A DNA stretch of 64,000 bases, from contig NZ_JBGFSP010000003.1 in assembly GCF_041227145.1 (NCBI RefSeq), positions 2,728,001 to 2,792,000 on the forward strand, in the 5' to 3' direction. This document shows, piece after piece, positions 17,601-25,414 of the stretch. Numbering within the stretch: position 1 is the first letter of the stretch; each line of letters begins with the position of its first letter. The notes under the pieces are model-generated. The model worked only from the letters and a program-made list of their open reading frames with translations. It was not told the origin of the DNA and ran no database searches. Source of the DNA: Bacteroides sp. AN502(2024) (GTDB lineage: Bacteria; Bacteroidota; Bacteroidia; Bacteroidales; Bacteroidaceae). The translations under genes were made by a program, and so were the position numbers.

Positions 17601-18690
17601 GGGTAGCAGGATTATATTTATTGATTCCTCCCCGTTCGGTACATATCCATAAGTTTCCTTCGCCATCCTCCAGCATACGTCCGATAATGGGAGAACTTAA
17701 TCCTTCCCCCTCTTTGGAAGAAGTCTGATATTCGCGATAAATTTGTTTTTGCGGATTGAAATAATTAATACCACCGGAATAGGTTCCTATCCAGATGGTC
17801 CCTTGTTTGTCACAGTATAACCCCCAGATGGAGGAATGGCTTAAACTTTTGTTATGTTCCTGCTTAAAATATCTGGTGAATTTTCCGGTATTTTTGTTAT
17901 ATTTGTTTAACCCGTTAAAAGTTCCTATCCAAATGTTTCCTTCTGTGTCTTCGCAACACCTGTGAGTAAAATTGGAACTGATTGTTGTCGGATCTTCCTC
18001 TTTGCACTGAAACCTGCTGATTTGTTCGCCTTGAATGCGGTATACACCATGACCGGAACTTGCAGTTATCCAATATTCTCCATTACTATCTCTGAAAATA
18101 TCAGAAATATTTCCTGTGGTAATAGGATGGGTTAATTCTTTTTGGGGAGTTAGTATATATACTCCCCGGTCACTTCCGATGAGTATGGAATCGTTATGTA
18201 TATATAGTTTTCTGATATATCCTTCGTTATCCGGAATTGTATAGAAAGGCTCCAGTTTGTTTCCGTTGTATTTGAAGATTTGTTTGGATGTGGCAGCATA
18301 TAAATGACCAGAGAAGAACTGAGCGCTCATATTATTTCTGGTTATAGTACTAAATAAGTCTTTTTTTATATCATAAACGGAGATGCCTCTGTTAGTCATA
18401 ATAAAAACGTGTCCGTTTCGATCACCGGTAATATGATATATGTCATTGTATAAGATACTGTTGGAAATATCTTTTTCCTTTTGATAGATTTTAATTTTTT
18501 TCCCATTGTATACGCCGATTCCATTGCGAGTACCGAACCACATGAATTCACGTTCATCTTGATAAATAGAAGAAATGGAATTATTGGGCAGACCGTCGTC
18601 GGTGGTCAGGTGAAGAAATGATATATTTTGTGCTTTTCCTGATAATGTGCCTATTAGTAAGAAAAAAATAAGTATAATCCTGTTTTTCAT
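14692..18690 (-). CDS. Hybrid two-component system regulator of the GH88 locus
   Basis: 1332 residues. Signal peptide (MKNRIILIFFLLIGTLSGKA), periplasmic sensor made of two-component-regulator propeller repeats (about 25-690, many W.GT..G motifs), a Y_Y_Y domain (about 695-755), one membrane helix (about 764-786), HisKA with H821 in SHEFRTPL, HATPase with DNGSGI, a receiver domain with D1132 in VISDIIMP and TKPF, and a C-terminal AraC helix-turn-helix ending PQAYRKQD. One polypeptide thus senses a periplasmic oligosaccharide and binds DNA. It diverges from the GH88 gene and is the obvious regulator of the susC/susD genes. The ligand is probably a breakdown product bearing uronic acid; that is inferred from the GH88. 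Confidence 0.95.
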   Translation of the reverse strand: MKNRIILIFFLLIGTLSGKAQNISFLHLTTDDGLPNNSISSIYQDEREFMWFGTRNGIGVYNGKKIKIYQKEKDISNSILYNDIYHITGDRNGHVFIMTNRGISVYDIKKDLFSTITRNNMSAQFFSGHLYAATSKQIFKYNGNKLEPFYTIPDNEGYIRKLYIHNDSILIGSDRGVYILTPQKELTHPITTGNISDIFRDSNGEYWITASSGHGVYRIQGEQISRFQCKEEDPTTISSNFTHRCCEDTEGNIWIGTFNGLNKYNKNTGKFTRYFKQEHNKSLSHSSIWGLYCDKQGTIWIGTYSGGINYFNPQKQIYREYQTSSKEGEGLSSPIIGRMLEDGEGNLWICTERGGINKYNPATQTYKRYLSKDVSGNLPHDNVRAIYYDSLQHVLWLGIHLKGLNRLDMKTGHFTQYKNKKEDSSSLPSNLVEDIIPYQKQLILATANGVTLFDPQTGKCRLLFQDKNALYNTISTIGLTLDHEGTLWIANNNSGACAYHFDSQKFSIYRHKNGNNNSLSSNSINSIYEDSQKRLWFCTNENGLDLYRKETDDFINFDKRKNGLASNVIYNICELSPEKLLVTTDKGFSILDYRQKKFRNYDDLPLSCISENALYKSRKGEIFIGGTTGMISFQEKDLEQTPRSYRIYPYRLTVNGENIHTGDQSGILPQNITYTPKITLKSTQNVFNIEYTTTDYIPFHKNKIIYQLEGFSDTWNVLEQNTITYTNLAPGNYTLIVKAENVNEKLVPPSRLQIEILPPFYRTIWAYLAYIISIIILTYYIIHAYHRRLKLQESLKYEKRHIEDIEQLNQAKLHFFTNISHEFRTPLTLIIGQVEMLLQVRSFNPNIYNKILGVYKSCLQLRELITELLDFQKQEQGYMTIKVSEHNIVHFIYEHYLLFQEYAAQRQITFNFEKSSDNIRVWFDARQMQKAINNVISNAFKYTQAGGTISIAVRKRNQEVLIEITDNGSGIAKKDIDKIFNRFYQADVDSLPHTGTGIGLALTKGIIELHHGSIDVSSELGEGTTFRIHLMTGKEHFTNEQLCESSHISYSDELPNLNLVAQECPVQEQETIDNESISKEKKHKILIVEDNDSLREMLVTIFKPLYRVITAINGKEGLEKTCSEMPHIVISDIIMPEMSGTQLCLAIKQNFDTCHIPVVLLTAKTAIEHNLEGLKMGADDYITKPFNINILLSRCNNLVNNRIMLQEKFSKQPQVNIQILTNNMLDKKFIDKVTEIIENEIDNVNFSVDQLVTQMGIARTKLFTKLKAITGQTPGDLIMTIRLKRAAYLLKNNPELNISEISDRTGFSIPKYFSKCFKEKYHVTPQAYRKQD

Positions 18691-18762
18691 ATTTTCCAGA
18701 TCTTAATATCTAAATTACAAATATATAGTTTTATACTAAATAAAGAGGATTTGCATATTCTC

Positions 18763-18803
18763 TTTTTTGTCGCTTATTGTACATTTTTTGTCGTGTATTG
18801 TAC
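18763..18803 (+). promoter_or_regulatory. Candidate operator upstream of the GH88 gene: direct repeats 21 bp apart
   Basis: TTTTTTGTCGCTTATTGTAC and TTTTTTGTCGTGTATTGTAC are tandem 21-bp-period copies, placing TTGTAC at 18777-18782 and 18798-18803. A third TTGTAC is at 18847-18852. The same pair with the same 21-bp spacing is upstream of the first susC. Hybrid regulators bind direct repeats, so this is the best operator candidate. Confidence 0.6.
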
Positions 18804-18884
18804 ATCTCTGTTTCTTGCCGCATGATATATATTTAGTATCCTCTTTTTGTACATATATGATCCCTTCTTTGTGATTGGCTTGCG

Positions 18885-18892
18885 TATTTTTG
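18885..18892 (+). promoter_or_regulatory. GH88 gene promoter, -7 element
   Basis: TATTTTTG matches TAnnTTTG. A TTTG at 18868-18871 is closer than usual (13 bp), so activator dependence is plausible. Confidence 0.45.
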
Positions 18893-18917
18893 TTTTCTCA
18901 AAGTAGAATGAATTGTT

Positions 18918-20138
18918 ATGAAAAGTATTGTTTCAATTTGTATGGTCTTGTTTTTTTCTATTATGCATGCTTGTGAAAGGATGGGGAAAGATGATCTTTC
19001 AGAAAACGTTGAGTATGCAGCGGCACAATACGATTTGTTGATAGAAAAATTGGAGAAAAATGATAAGCTTTGGGCACCTCGTACGGTAGATTCTAAAGGA
19101 AATATAGTATATGCTCGTTATGCATGGGACTGGACTTTGGGCTTTTTCCCAGGAAGTCTTTGGTATTTGTATAATCTTACGGGAGATAAGAAATGGAAAC
19201 TATTGGCGAAAAAGTATACAGAAGTTCTGAAAAAACAGCAATATATAACCTCTCATCATGATATCGGATTTATTATAGGATGTAGCTATTTAAATGGTAT
19301 ACGTATGGGGCAGGAGGCATACGATTCAATTGTCGTGCAAGCGGCCAGGTCTCTTTCCACTCGGTTTCGGTCTGGAGCCGGAGTGATCCAATCATGGAAT
19401 ACCTCTACAGGGTGGCAGTCACAAAGAGGTTGGGAGTGTCCTGTTATCATTGATAATATGATGAATTTGGAAATTCTTTTTGAGGCAACTTCCCTTTCAG
19501 GTGATTCTACCTTTTATAATATGGCGGTTTCACATGCAGATGTGACTTTAAAGAATCATTTTCGTATGGATGGAAGTTCTTATCATGTCGTTGATTATGA
19601 TATGAGAACAGGTAAGGTGAGAAGCCGTTGCACTGCTCAGGGATATTCCGACGAATCAGCCTGGGCGCGTGGACAAGCCTGGGCTATCTATGGATACACA
19701 ATGTGCTACAGATATACACGGCGGTTAAAATATCTTGAACAGGCGGAAACTGTTTATGAATTCATTTGTACGCATCCTAATTTTCCAGAAGATTTAGTTC
19801 CCTATTGGGATTTTGACTCAGTAAATATACCTCATGAATTAAGAGATGCTTCTTCTGCTGCCATTATGGCTGCTGCTTTGTATGAATTGAGCATGTATTC
19901 AAATAAGGCGGAATATAAAAAGACAGCGGATAGAATAATGCATTCTTTATCATCATCAGATTATCGGGGTAAAATTGGCGAGAACCACAATTTTTTATTG
20001 ATGCATTCTGTAGGGAGTTATCCGCACGGAAACGAAATTGATGTTCCCTTGAATTATGCAGACTATTATTTTTTAGAAGCGTTGAAACGAAAAAGGGATT
20101 GTGACATAAAAGTTAAAGGTAAATCGGCCTATAAATAG
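18918..20138 (+). CDS. GH88 unsaturated glucuronyl hydrolase, lipoprotein
   Basis: 406 residues; the signal peptide ends SIMHAC, so Cys 19 is the probable lipidation site. The (alpha/alpha)6 barrel shows WDWTLGFFPGSLWYL, SHHDIGFIIGCSY and IIDNMMNLEILF. D115 and D179 correspond in context and spacing to the catalytic Asp pair of the Bacillus GH88 enzyme (Asp88/Asp149). The enzyme removes the 4,5-unsaturated uronic acid left by polysaccharide lyases on oligosaccharides. No lyase is present in the window, so the substrate class (glycosaminoglycan, pectin, ulvan or other) cannot be assigned. It is the first gene of the locus, with its own promoter region. Confidence 0.88.
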   Translation: MKSIVSICMVLFFSIMHACERMGKDDLSENVEYAAAQYDLLIEKLEKNDKLWAPRTVDSKGNIVYARYAWDWTLGFFPGSLWYLYNLTGDKKWKLLAKKYTEVLKKQQYITSHHDIGFIIGCSYLNGIRMGQEAYDSIVVQAARSLSTRFRSGAGVIQSWNTSTGWQSQRGWECPVIIDNMMNLEILFEATSLSGDSTFYNMAVSHADVTLKNHFRMDGSSYHVVDYDMRTGKVRSRCTAQGYSDESAWARGQAWAIYGYTMCYRYTRRLKYLEQAETVYEFICTHPNFPEDLVPYWDFDSVNIPHELRDASSAAIMAAALYELSMYSNKAEYKKTADRIMHSLSSSDYRGKIGENHNFLLMHSVGSYPHGNEIDVPLNYADYYFLEALKRKRDCDIKVKGKSAYK

Positions 20139-20153
20139 CATTGTAATGGTGTT

Positions 20154-20182
20154 TATTGTACTAAAAAGGTAGTTTTTTGTAC
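20154..20182 (+). promoter_or_regulatory. Candidate operator upstream of susC: TTGTAC half-sites 21 bp apart
   Basis: TTGTAC at 20156-20161 and 20177-20182, the same spacing as upstream of the GH88 gene. A palindrome ATGTACAT is at 20227-20234. Confidence 0.55.
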
Positions 20183-20243
20183 AAGGGTAAGATGGAGAAT
20201 AGATGAGTATGATTCTCGTACTTCTTATGTACATTTTTGTGTT

Positions 20244-20272
20244 TTTGATTTCCCTGTTTCAAATTATATTCG
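20244..20272 (+). promoter_or_regulatory. First susC promoter
   Basis: TTTG (20244-20247) and TATATTCG (20265-20272), 17 bp apart; the -7 box deviates at one position. This would put the transcript start near 20279, so the ATG at 20277 cannot be the translation start and 20355 is preferred. Confidence 0.45.
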
Positions 20273-20354
20273 CGGTATGAATAAACGGTTCTGCCAAGTT
20301 CTGTTTTTCAGTTTGATGGATTTTAATTATTATAATAACTTAAATTTAAATGCA

Positions 20355-23300
20355 ATGAAAGACTTTTTCACTCCAATGAAGATACCCCAAAAATGGGTAT
20401 GTCTGCTAGCAATGTCTTTTGTGTTTGGACAACAGGTATTTTCTTCAGAGAAGTATGTGTCGGGAAGTACGGTTGTTGAAACGGGCATTACGCAACAGAG
20501 AAGTAAGACAGTGGTTGGTACGGTAACTGATAAGGGTGAGCCTATAATAGGTGCCAGCGTCGTGGTGAAGGATGCCGGTAAAGGCGTGATAACAGATATG
20601 AACGGGAATTTTAAACTGGATGTTCCTGTTGGTGCGACAATTGTCATATCTTATGTCGGATATAATAATAAAGAGATTGTTTATAAAGGTGAGTCTACTT
20701 TGAAGGTAGAATTGTCTGAAGATGTTTTGCAGTTGCAGGAAGTACAAGTGGTAGCTTATGGCGTTACGAAGAAAGTGACTGTGACGGGCGCTATCTCATC
20801 TGTGGGTACAGAAGAAATTCTTAAATCACCGGTCTCAAGTATTTCCAACGCATTGACCGGTAAATTGCCGGGGTTGTCCACCGTGCAGCAAACCGGACAG
20901 CCGGGGGCGGATGATGCAACAATGTATATTCGTGGTGTCGGTTCGTTGACAGAAGGATTATCCTCACCACTTGTTTTGGTAGATGGAGTAGAACGTTCGT
21001 TCAATCAACTTGATCCTAATGAGATTGAAGATATTTCTATTTTGAAGGATGCTTCGTCAACGGCTGTATTTGGTGTCCGTGGTGCTAATGGTGTTATTTT
21101 GGTAACAACGAAAAGGGGACAAGAAGGGAAACCTAAAATAAATGTCTCTACTTCTTATTCATTACAAATGCCGACCCGTATGCCGGAATTTGCCAATAGT
21201 TATGAGTATGCAAGTACATATGTCAATGCCCAGCGTCGGGATGGAATAGAGAGTGGTTTTGCTTTTACGGATGAAGCGATTGAGGCTTACCGGACGCACA
21301 GCAATCCTTTGGCTTATCCGGACACAGATTGGGTGGATATGTTAATAAAGAATGTAGCGTTGCAGACGCAACATAATTTTTCTATTTCCGGTGGAACAAA
21401 AGGAGTCCGTTATTTTGCTTCCTTGGGTGTATTGACACAAGATGGTTTATTTAAATCGTTTGAGAAAGAGTATGATGGTAACTTTAAATATAACCGTTAC
21501 AACTATCGTATAAATCTGGATTTGGATTTGACGAAGACCACATTGATGCGTATGAATTTAGGTGGACGTGTTAATGATAAGCGTACACCGAATTATGAAG
21601 GTAGCAGTGATATCGGATTATTGTTCCGTGATATTTATTGGGCTATTCCTATGTCGGGAGTAGGTGTTATGGATGGAAAATGGATATGGCCTGATACTAA
21701 GGAATTCAGTCTGCCGGGTGCTGTAAGAGATGGACTTTATCCATATTATGGAAAAGGATATAATACTTCAGCAGGGAATGTATTGAATTTTGATTTTATG
21801 TTGGAGCAGAAATTGAATTTCATCACTAAAGGTTTGAAAGCGCATGTGAAAGCATCTTATAATAGTGGCGTGACTTTGAAAAAGTTGCGTAAAACGTCTT
21901 ATCCTCATTATGAGACGATACTAAATGAAGATAGTACAGTGAATTTGCGCAAAGTAGGAGATCAGACTAATCTTCAGTATTCGGAGAGTACGAGTCGGAG
22001 CAGAGACTGGTATATGGAGGTTGCTATGAATTATAAACGTGATTTTGGTGATCATCATGTTTCAGCTTTGGCCATGTACAACCAGACAATGAAATATTAT
22101 CCGGATAGCGATCCAGAAGAATTTAAATCTATCCCCCGAAGTTATATCGGTTTGGTAGGACGTGCTACTTATGATTGGAAAACCCGTTATATGGTTGAAA
22201 TGAACGTGGGATATAATGGCTCTGAGAATTTTGCACCTGGCAAGCGGTTCGGCTTTTTTCCTGCGGCATCAGCTGGTTGGGTGCTGACAGAGGAAAACTT
22301 TATGCAGCCTTTAAAGCCATGGTTGAGCTATTTAAAATTTCGCGTTTCTTACGGTATAGTGGGTAATGATCGTGTGAGCGGTAACTACCGCTTCCTCTAT
22401 CTGCCAGATTCTTACGATCCGTCGACTGGGAGTTATTACTTTGGAAACTCCATATCTACAGCGTGGAAGGGGGCAATGGAAAGTAAAATTGGTAATCCGA
22501 GCGTAACTTGGGAAACAGCTGCCAAGCAGAACTATGGGGTGGATGCTTATTTCATTAACAGTAAGCTGAAAGTTAATTTTGATTATTTTATAGAACGTCG
22601 TAAGGACATTCTTACGAATCGTAAGGTTCTGCCAACTTATTTAGCTGCAAATTTACCTATTGCCAATATTGGAAAAGTTGACAATAAAGGATATGAACTA
22701 AGTGTAAACTGGCGGGACAGAATTCATGATTTTAGATACCATATAGGGTTCAATCTGGCCTATGCTAAAAACAAAATTGTTTTTCAAGATGAAGTTCCCT
22801 ATCCTTATGATTATATGAGAAAGACCGGCAAGCCGGTTGGGCAACAAATGGGGTATAAATACGATGGATTCTTTTCAGAAGAGGATGTGGCAAAGTATGA
22901 GACTGAACGTGGTAAGTCTATACCGGATCATGGAACAGGATATACTCCTAAACCTGGTGATGTGAAATATAAGGATTTAAATGAGGATCATAAAATAGAT
23001 CAGTATGATGTTGCTGCTATCGGTTATCCTGTCTATCCCCTTCTTACAGGAGGAGTTAATTTGGGATTCTCCTATAAAGGATTCGATTTCAGTATGACAT
23101 GGTCCGGTGCAACAAAAGTTTCCCGTTTATTGGGTGATATTTTCCGTGAACCGTTTGGGGCTACAGATTCCCGTTCATTAATGAAATATATGATAGATGA
23201 CATGTGGACCCCGGAAAGAGGAAATTCGGCTAAAGCACCTGCCATTTCGTTTACGAATAAAGTAAATAATTACAGAGATTCGGATTTATGGTTACGTGAC

Positions 23301-23519
23301 GCTTCTTACTTGCGTCTGAAAAATGTAGAGATAGGATATAGTTTCCCTAAAAAGATATTGAACAAAATCAATATAGGAAGTCTGAGAGTTTTTGCAACAG
23401 GTTATAACTTGTTGACACTTGATAAATTGAAAATCGTGGATCCGGAATCTCGTCCCAACGGTAATGCAATGTACCCGGTGGTAATGGTCGTAAATATGGG
23501 CTTGAAAGTAGGATTTTAA
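20355..23519 (+). CDS. SusC-like TonB-dependent outer membrane transporter (pair 1)
   Basis: About 1054 residues from the ATG at 20355. After the signal sequence, a CarboxypepD_reg-like domain (VVGTVTDKGEPIIGASV to YVGYNNKEI) is followed by the junction LQEVQVVAYG, the plug (SNALTGKLPGLSTVQQTGQP, DGVERSFNQLDPNEIEDISI, GANGVILVTTKRG) and a 22-strand-type beta barrel ending VVNMGLKVGF with a terminal Phe. It imports oligosaccharides with the next gene's SusD lipoprotein as lid. Its promoter region shares operator-like repeats with the GH88 gene. Confidence 0.95.
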   Translation: MKDFFTPMKIPQKWVCLLAMSFVFGQQVFSSEKYVSGSTVVETGITQQRSKTVVGTVTDKGEPIIGASVVVKDAGKGVITDMNGNFKLDVPVGATIVISYVGYNNKEIVYKGESTLKVELSEDVLQLQEVQVVAYGVTKKVTVTGAISSVGTEEILKSPVSSISNALTGKLPGLSTVQQTGQPGADDATMYIRGVGSLTEGLSSPLVLVDGVERSFNQLDPNEIEDISILKDASSTAVFGVRGANGVILVTTKRGQEGKPKINVSTSYSLQMPTRMPEFANSYEYASTYVNAQRRDGIESGFAFTDEAIEAYRTHSNPLAYPDTDWVDMLIKNVALQTQHNFSISGGTKGVRYFASLGVLTQDGLFKSFEKEYDGNFKYNRYNYRINLDLDLTKTTLMRMNLGGRVNDKRTPNYEGSSDIGLLFRDIYWAIPMSGVGVMDGKWIWPDTKEFSLPGAVRDGLYPYYGKGYNTSAGNVLNFDFMLEQKLNFITKGLKAHVKASYNSGVTLKKLRKTSYPHYETILNEDSTVNLRKVGDQTNLQYSESTSRSRDWYMEVAMNYKRDFGDHHVSALAMYNQTMKYYPDSDPEEFKSIPRSYIGLVGRATYDWKTRYMVEMNVGYNGSENFAPGKRFGFFPAASAGWVLTEENFMQPLKPWLSYLKFRVSYGIVGNDRVSGNYRFLYLPDSYDPSTGSYYFGNSISTAWKGAMESKIGNPSVTWETAAKQNYGVDAYFINSKLKVNFDYFIERRKDILTNRKVLPTYLAANLPIANIGKVDNKGYELSVNWRDRIHDFRYHIGFNLAYAKNKIVFQDEVPYPYDYMRKTGKPVGQQMGYKYDGFFSEEDVAKYETERGKSIPDHGTGYTPKPGDVKYKDLNEDHKIDQYDVAAIGYPVYPLLTGGVNLGFSYKGFDFSMTWSGATKVSRLLGDIFREPFGATDSRSLMKYMIDDMWTPERGNSAKAPAISFTNKVNNYRDSDLWLRDASYLRLKNVEIGYSFPKKILNKINIGSLRVFATGYNLLTLDKLKIVDPESRPNGNAMYPVVMVVNMGLKVGF

Positions 23520-23540
23520 TTTATTAAAATAGAATTAGTT

Positions 23541-25373
23541 ATGAAAAAGATAAGAAAATACATTCATCTGTTGCTGCTTGCTTTTGTCTTTTTTACATCA
23601 TGTGAGGATTTTGCTTTAGGGGAGAAGTTTCTTCAAAAGCCTCCTAGCGGGGATGTAACGATTGATACTATTTTCTCGACGGCAGAGTATGCTCGGAGAG
23701 TATTATGGTATGCCTATTCAAAATTGCCTTATGGCTTTAGTACTGGCTATAATAATTCGACTTCGATGCGTGTGGGCTCAATAGAATCATTAACGGATTT
23801 GGCACAATCATACGTTGGTTATGCAGGAGCGGACAAGTTGTATTATTCAGGGCTTTATAACGCCGGCAGTGAAGACGCGTCAGGTGGAGAGGCTCATGCG
23901 ACTAAATATAATATGTATGCACGTGATCCATGGAAAGGAATTCGTCATGCATGGGTCTTTATTAATAATGTAGACCGGGTACCGGATATGACGGCAGAAG
24001 AAAAGGCGCGCTTGAAGGCAGAGGCTAAAATTACCATTGCTGTGCAGTATTCGGAAATGTTACGCCATTATGGAGCATTGCCTATTGTTGACCATGCTAT
24101 TATGCCGGAAGAAATAGGGTTGCCGGAGCGTGCAACTTTGCAACAGACCGTGGATTTCATTATCCGGTTGTTGGATGAGGCTATTGCGTGCAAAGAATTG
24201 CCTTGGGCTTTGCCGGAAGATGATTTGAGTAATGAGAGTGGACGTATGACAGGAGCGGCTGCCATGGGATTAAAGTTAAGAGTACTGTTATTCGTTGCCA
24301 GTCCGTTGTTTAATTCTGATAAGCCCTATTTTCCTGGGGAAGCTTCTGATAAATTCATGACTTGGTTCGGTGGTTATAGTGAGCAACGTTGGAAAGATGC
24401 GGCAAAAGCGGGAGAAGATTTCTTTAAATCTTTGAAACAACAAGGTTTTTATGAATTGGTACACAAAGAAACGGCAACTAAAAATACGGTTCGGCAGGCA
24501 TTTCAGGATGCATATTATACAAGAGGTACTACAGAGAGTCTGATTTCCGTGCGTAGGCATTTCAGAACAAATAATATTAGTACATTGCTACAAAGTCTTC
24601 GTTGGGGTGCATGGTGTCCGACAAAAGAATGTTTTGACCTGTTCCCAATGGCAAATGGTGATGATTTTGATTGGGATAATCCTGTTCACAGGCAAAATCC
24701 TTTCATTAATCGTGATCCTCGTTTGTGTGAAACAATCTTGTTGGATGGTGATGATTTTCAAGGTAGAAAGGCTAAAGTGTATAAAGAAGATCCTCATGAT
24801 AAAGTCAATTATCCTAAAGGAGCGGATTGGAATAAGAACAATTTGGATAGCAAAAGTTTGTCAACAGGGATTGCCGGTCGTAAATTTGCTCTTGACCGGA
24901 AAGGGGAGTATAATAACCGTGTAATTCATTGGCCTTATTTACGTTTGGCCGAAGTATATCTTGCTTATGCAGAGGCTTTGAATGAATGTGGTCGTACCAC
25001 TGAAGCATATCAGTATATCAATGCTGTTAGGGAACGCGTTGGTTTGCCGGGGTTGGTATTGAAAGGAGAGCAGGATGAAAAAACGGAATTTCGTGAGGCA
25101 GTGCTTCGGGAACGTGCTTGTGAATTTGTATGGGAAGAAAACCGCTTCTTTGATTTAATACGTTGGAAACGTGAAACAGATTTTACAAAACATTTGCATG
25201 GAATCAATGTGTATCGTCATAAAACTACCGGAAAATATAAATTTGATTTTCCGCAGTTGCCGGAAAGAGCATGGCAAAAGCCTGGAGGATTTTCTGCCAA
25301 ATGGTATCTGAGTGCATTTCCGGATAAGGAAGTGAATAAGGAATATGGATTAGTGCAAAATCCGGGGTGGTGA
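23541..25373 (+). CDS. SusD-like surface glycan-binding lipoprotein (pair 1)
   Basis: 610 residues. Signal peptide with lipobox FFTSC (Cys 21) followed by acidic residues (EDF), fitting surface export. The SusD/RagB fold is shown by YAYSKLP, WKGIRHAWVFINNVDR, AAAMGLKLRVLLFVASPLFN and WPYLRLAEVYLAYAEALNE, ending LVQNPGW. It starts 21 nt after the susC stop and overlaps the start region of the next susC-like gene. Ligand unknown. Confidence 0.94.
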   Translation: MKKIRKYIHLLLLAFVFFTSCEDFALGEKFLQKPPSGDVTIDTIFSTAEYARRVLWYAYSKLPYGFSTGYNNSTSMRVGSIESLTDLAQSYVGYAGADKLYYSGLYNAGSEDASGGEAHATKYNMYARDPWKGIRHAWVFINNVDRVPDMTAEEKARLKAEAKITIAVQYSEMLRHYGALPIVDHAIMPEEIGLPERATLQQTVDFIIRLLDEAIACKELPWALPEDDLSNESGRMTGAAAMGLKLRVLLFVASPLFNSDKPYFPGEASDKFMTWFGGYSEQRWKDAAKAGEDFFKSLKQQGFYELVHKETATKNTVRQAFQDAYYTRGTTESLISVRRHFRTNNISTLLQSLRWGAWCPTKECFDLFPMANGDDFDWDNPVHRQNPFINRDPRLCETILLDGDDFQGRKAKVYKEDPHDKVNYPKGADWNKNNLDSKSLSTGIAGRKFALDRKGEYNNRVIHWPYLRLAEVYLAYAEALNECGRTTEAYQYINAVRERVGLPGLVLKGEQDEKTEFREAVLRERACEFVWEENRFFDLIRWKRETDFTKHLHGINVYRHKTTGKYKFDFPQLPERAWQKPGGFSAKWYLSAFPDKEVNKEYGLVQNPGW

Positions 25374-25414
25374 TAATGAAAATCATTCTAAGAATTAAAG
25401 AAAAAAAGAATACT

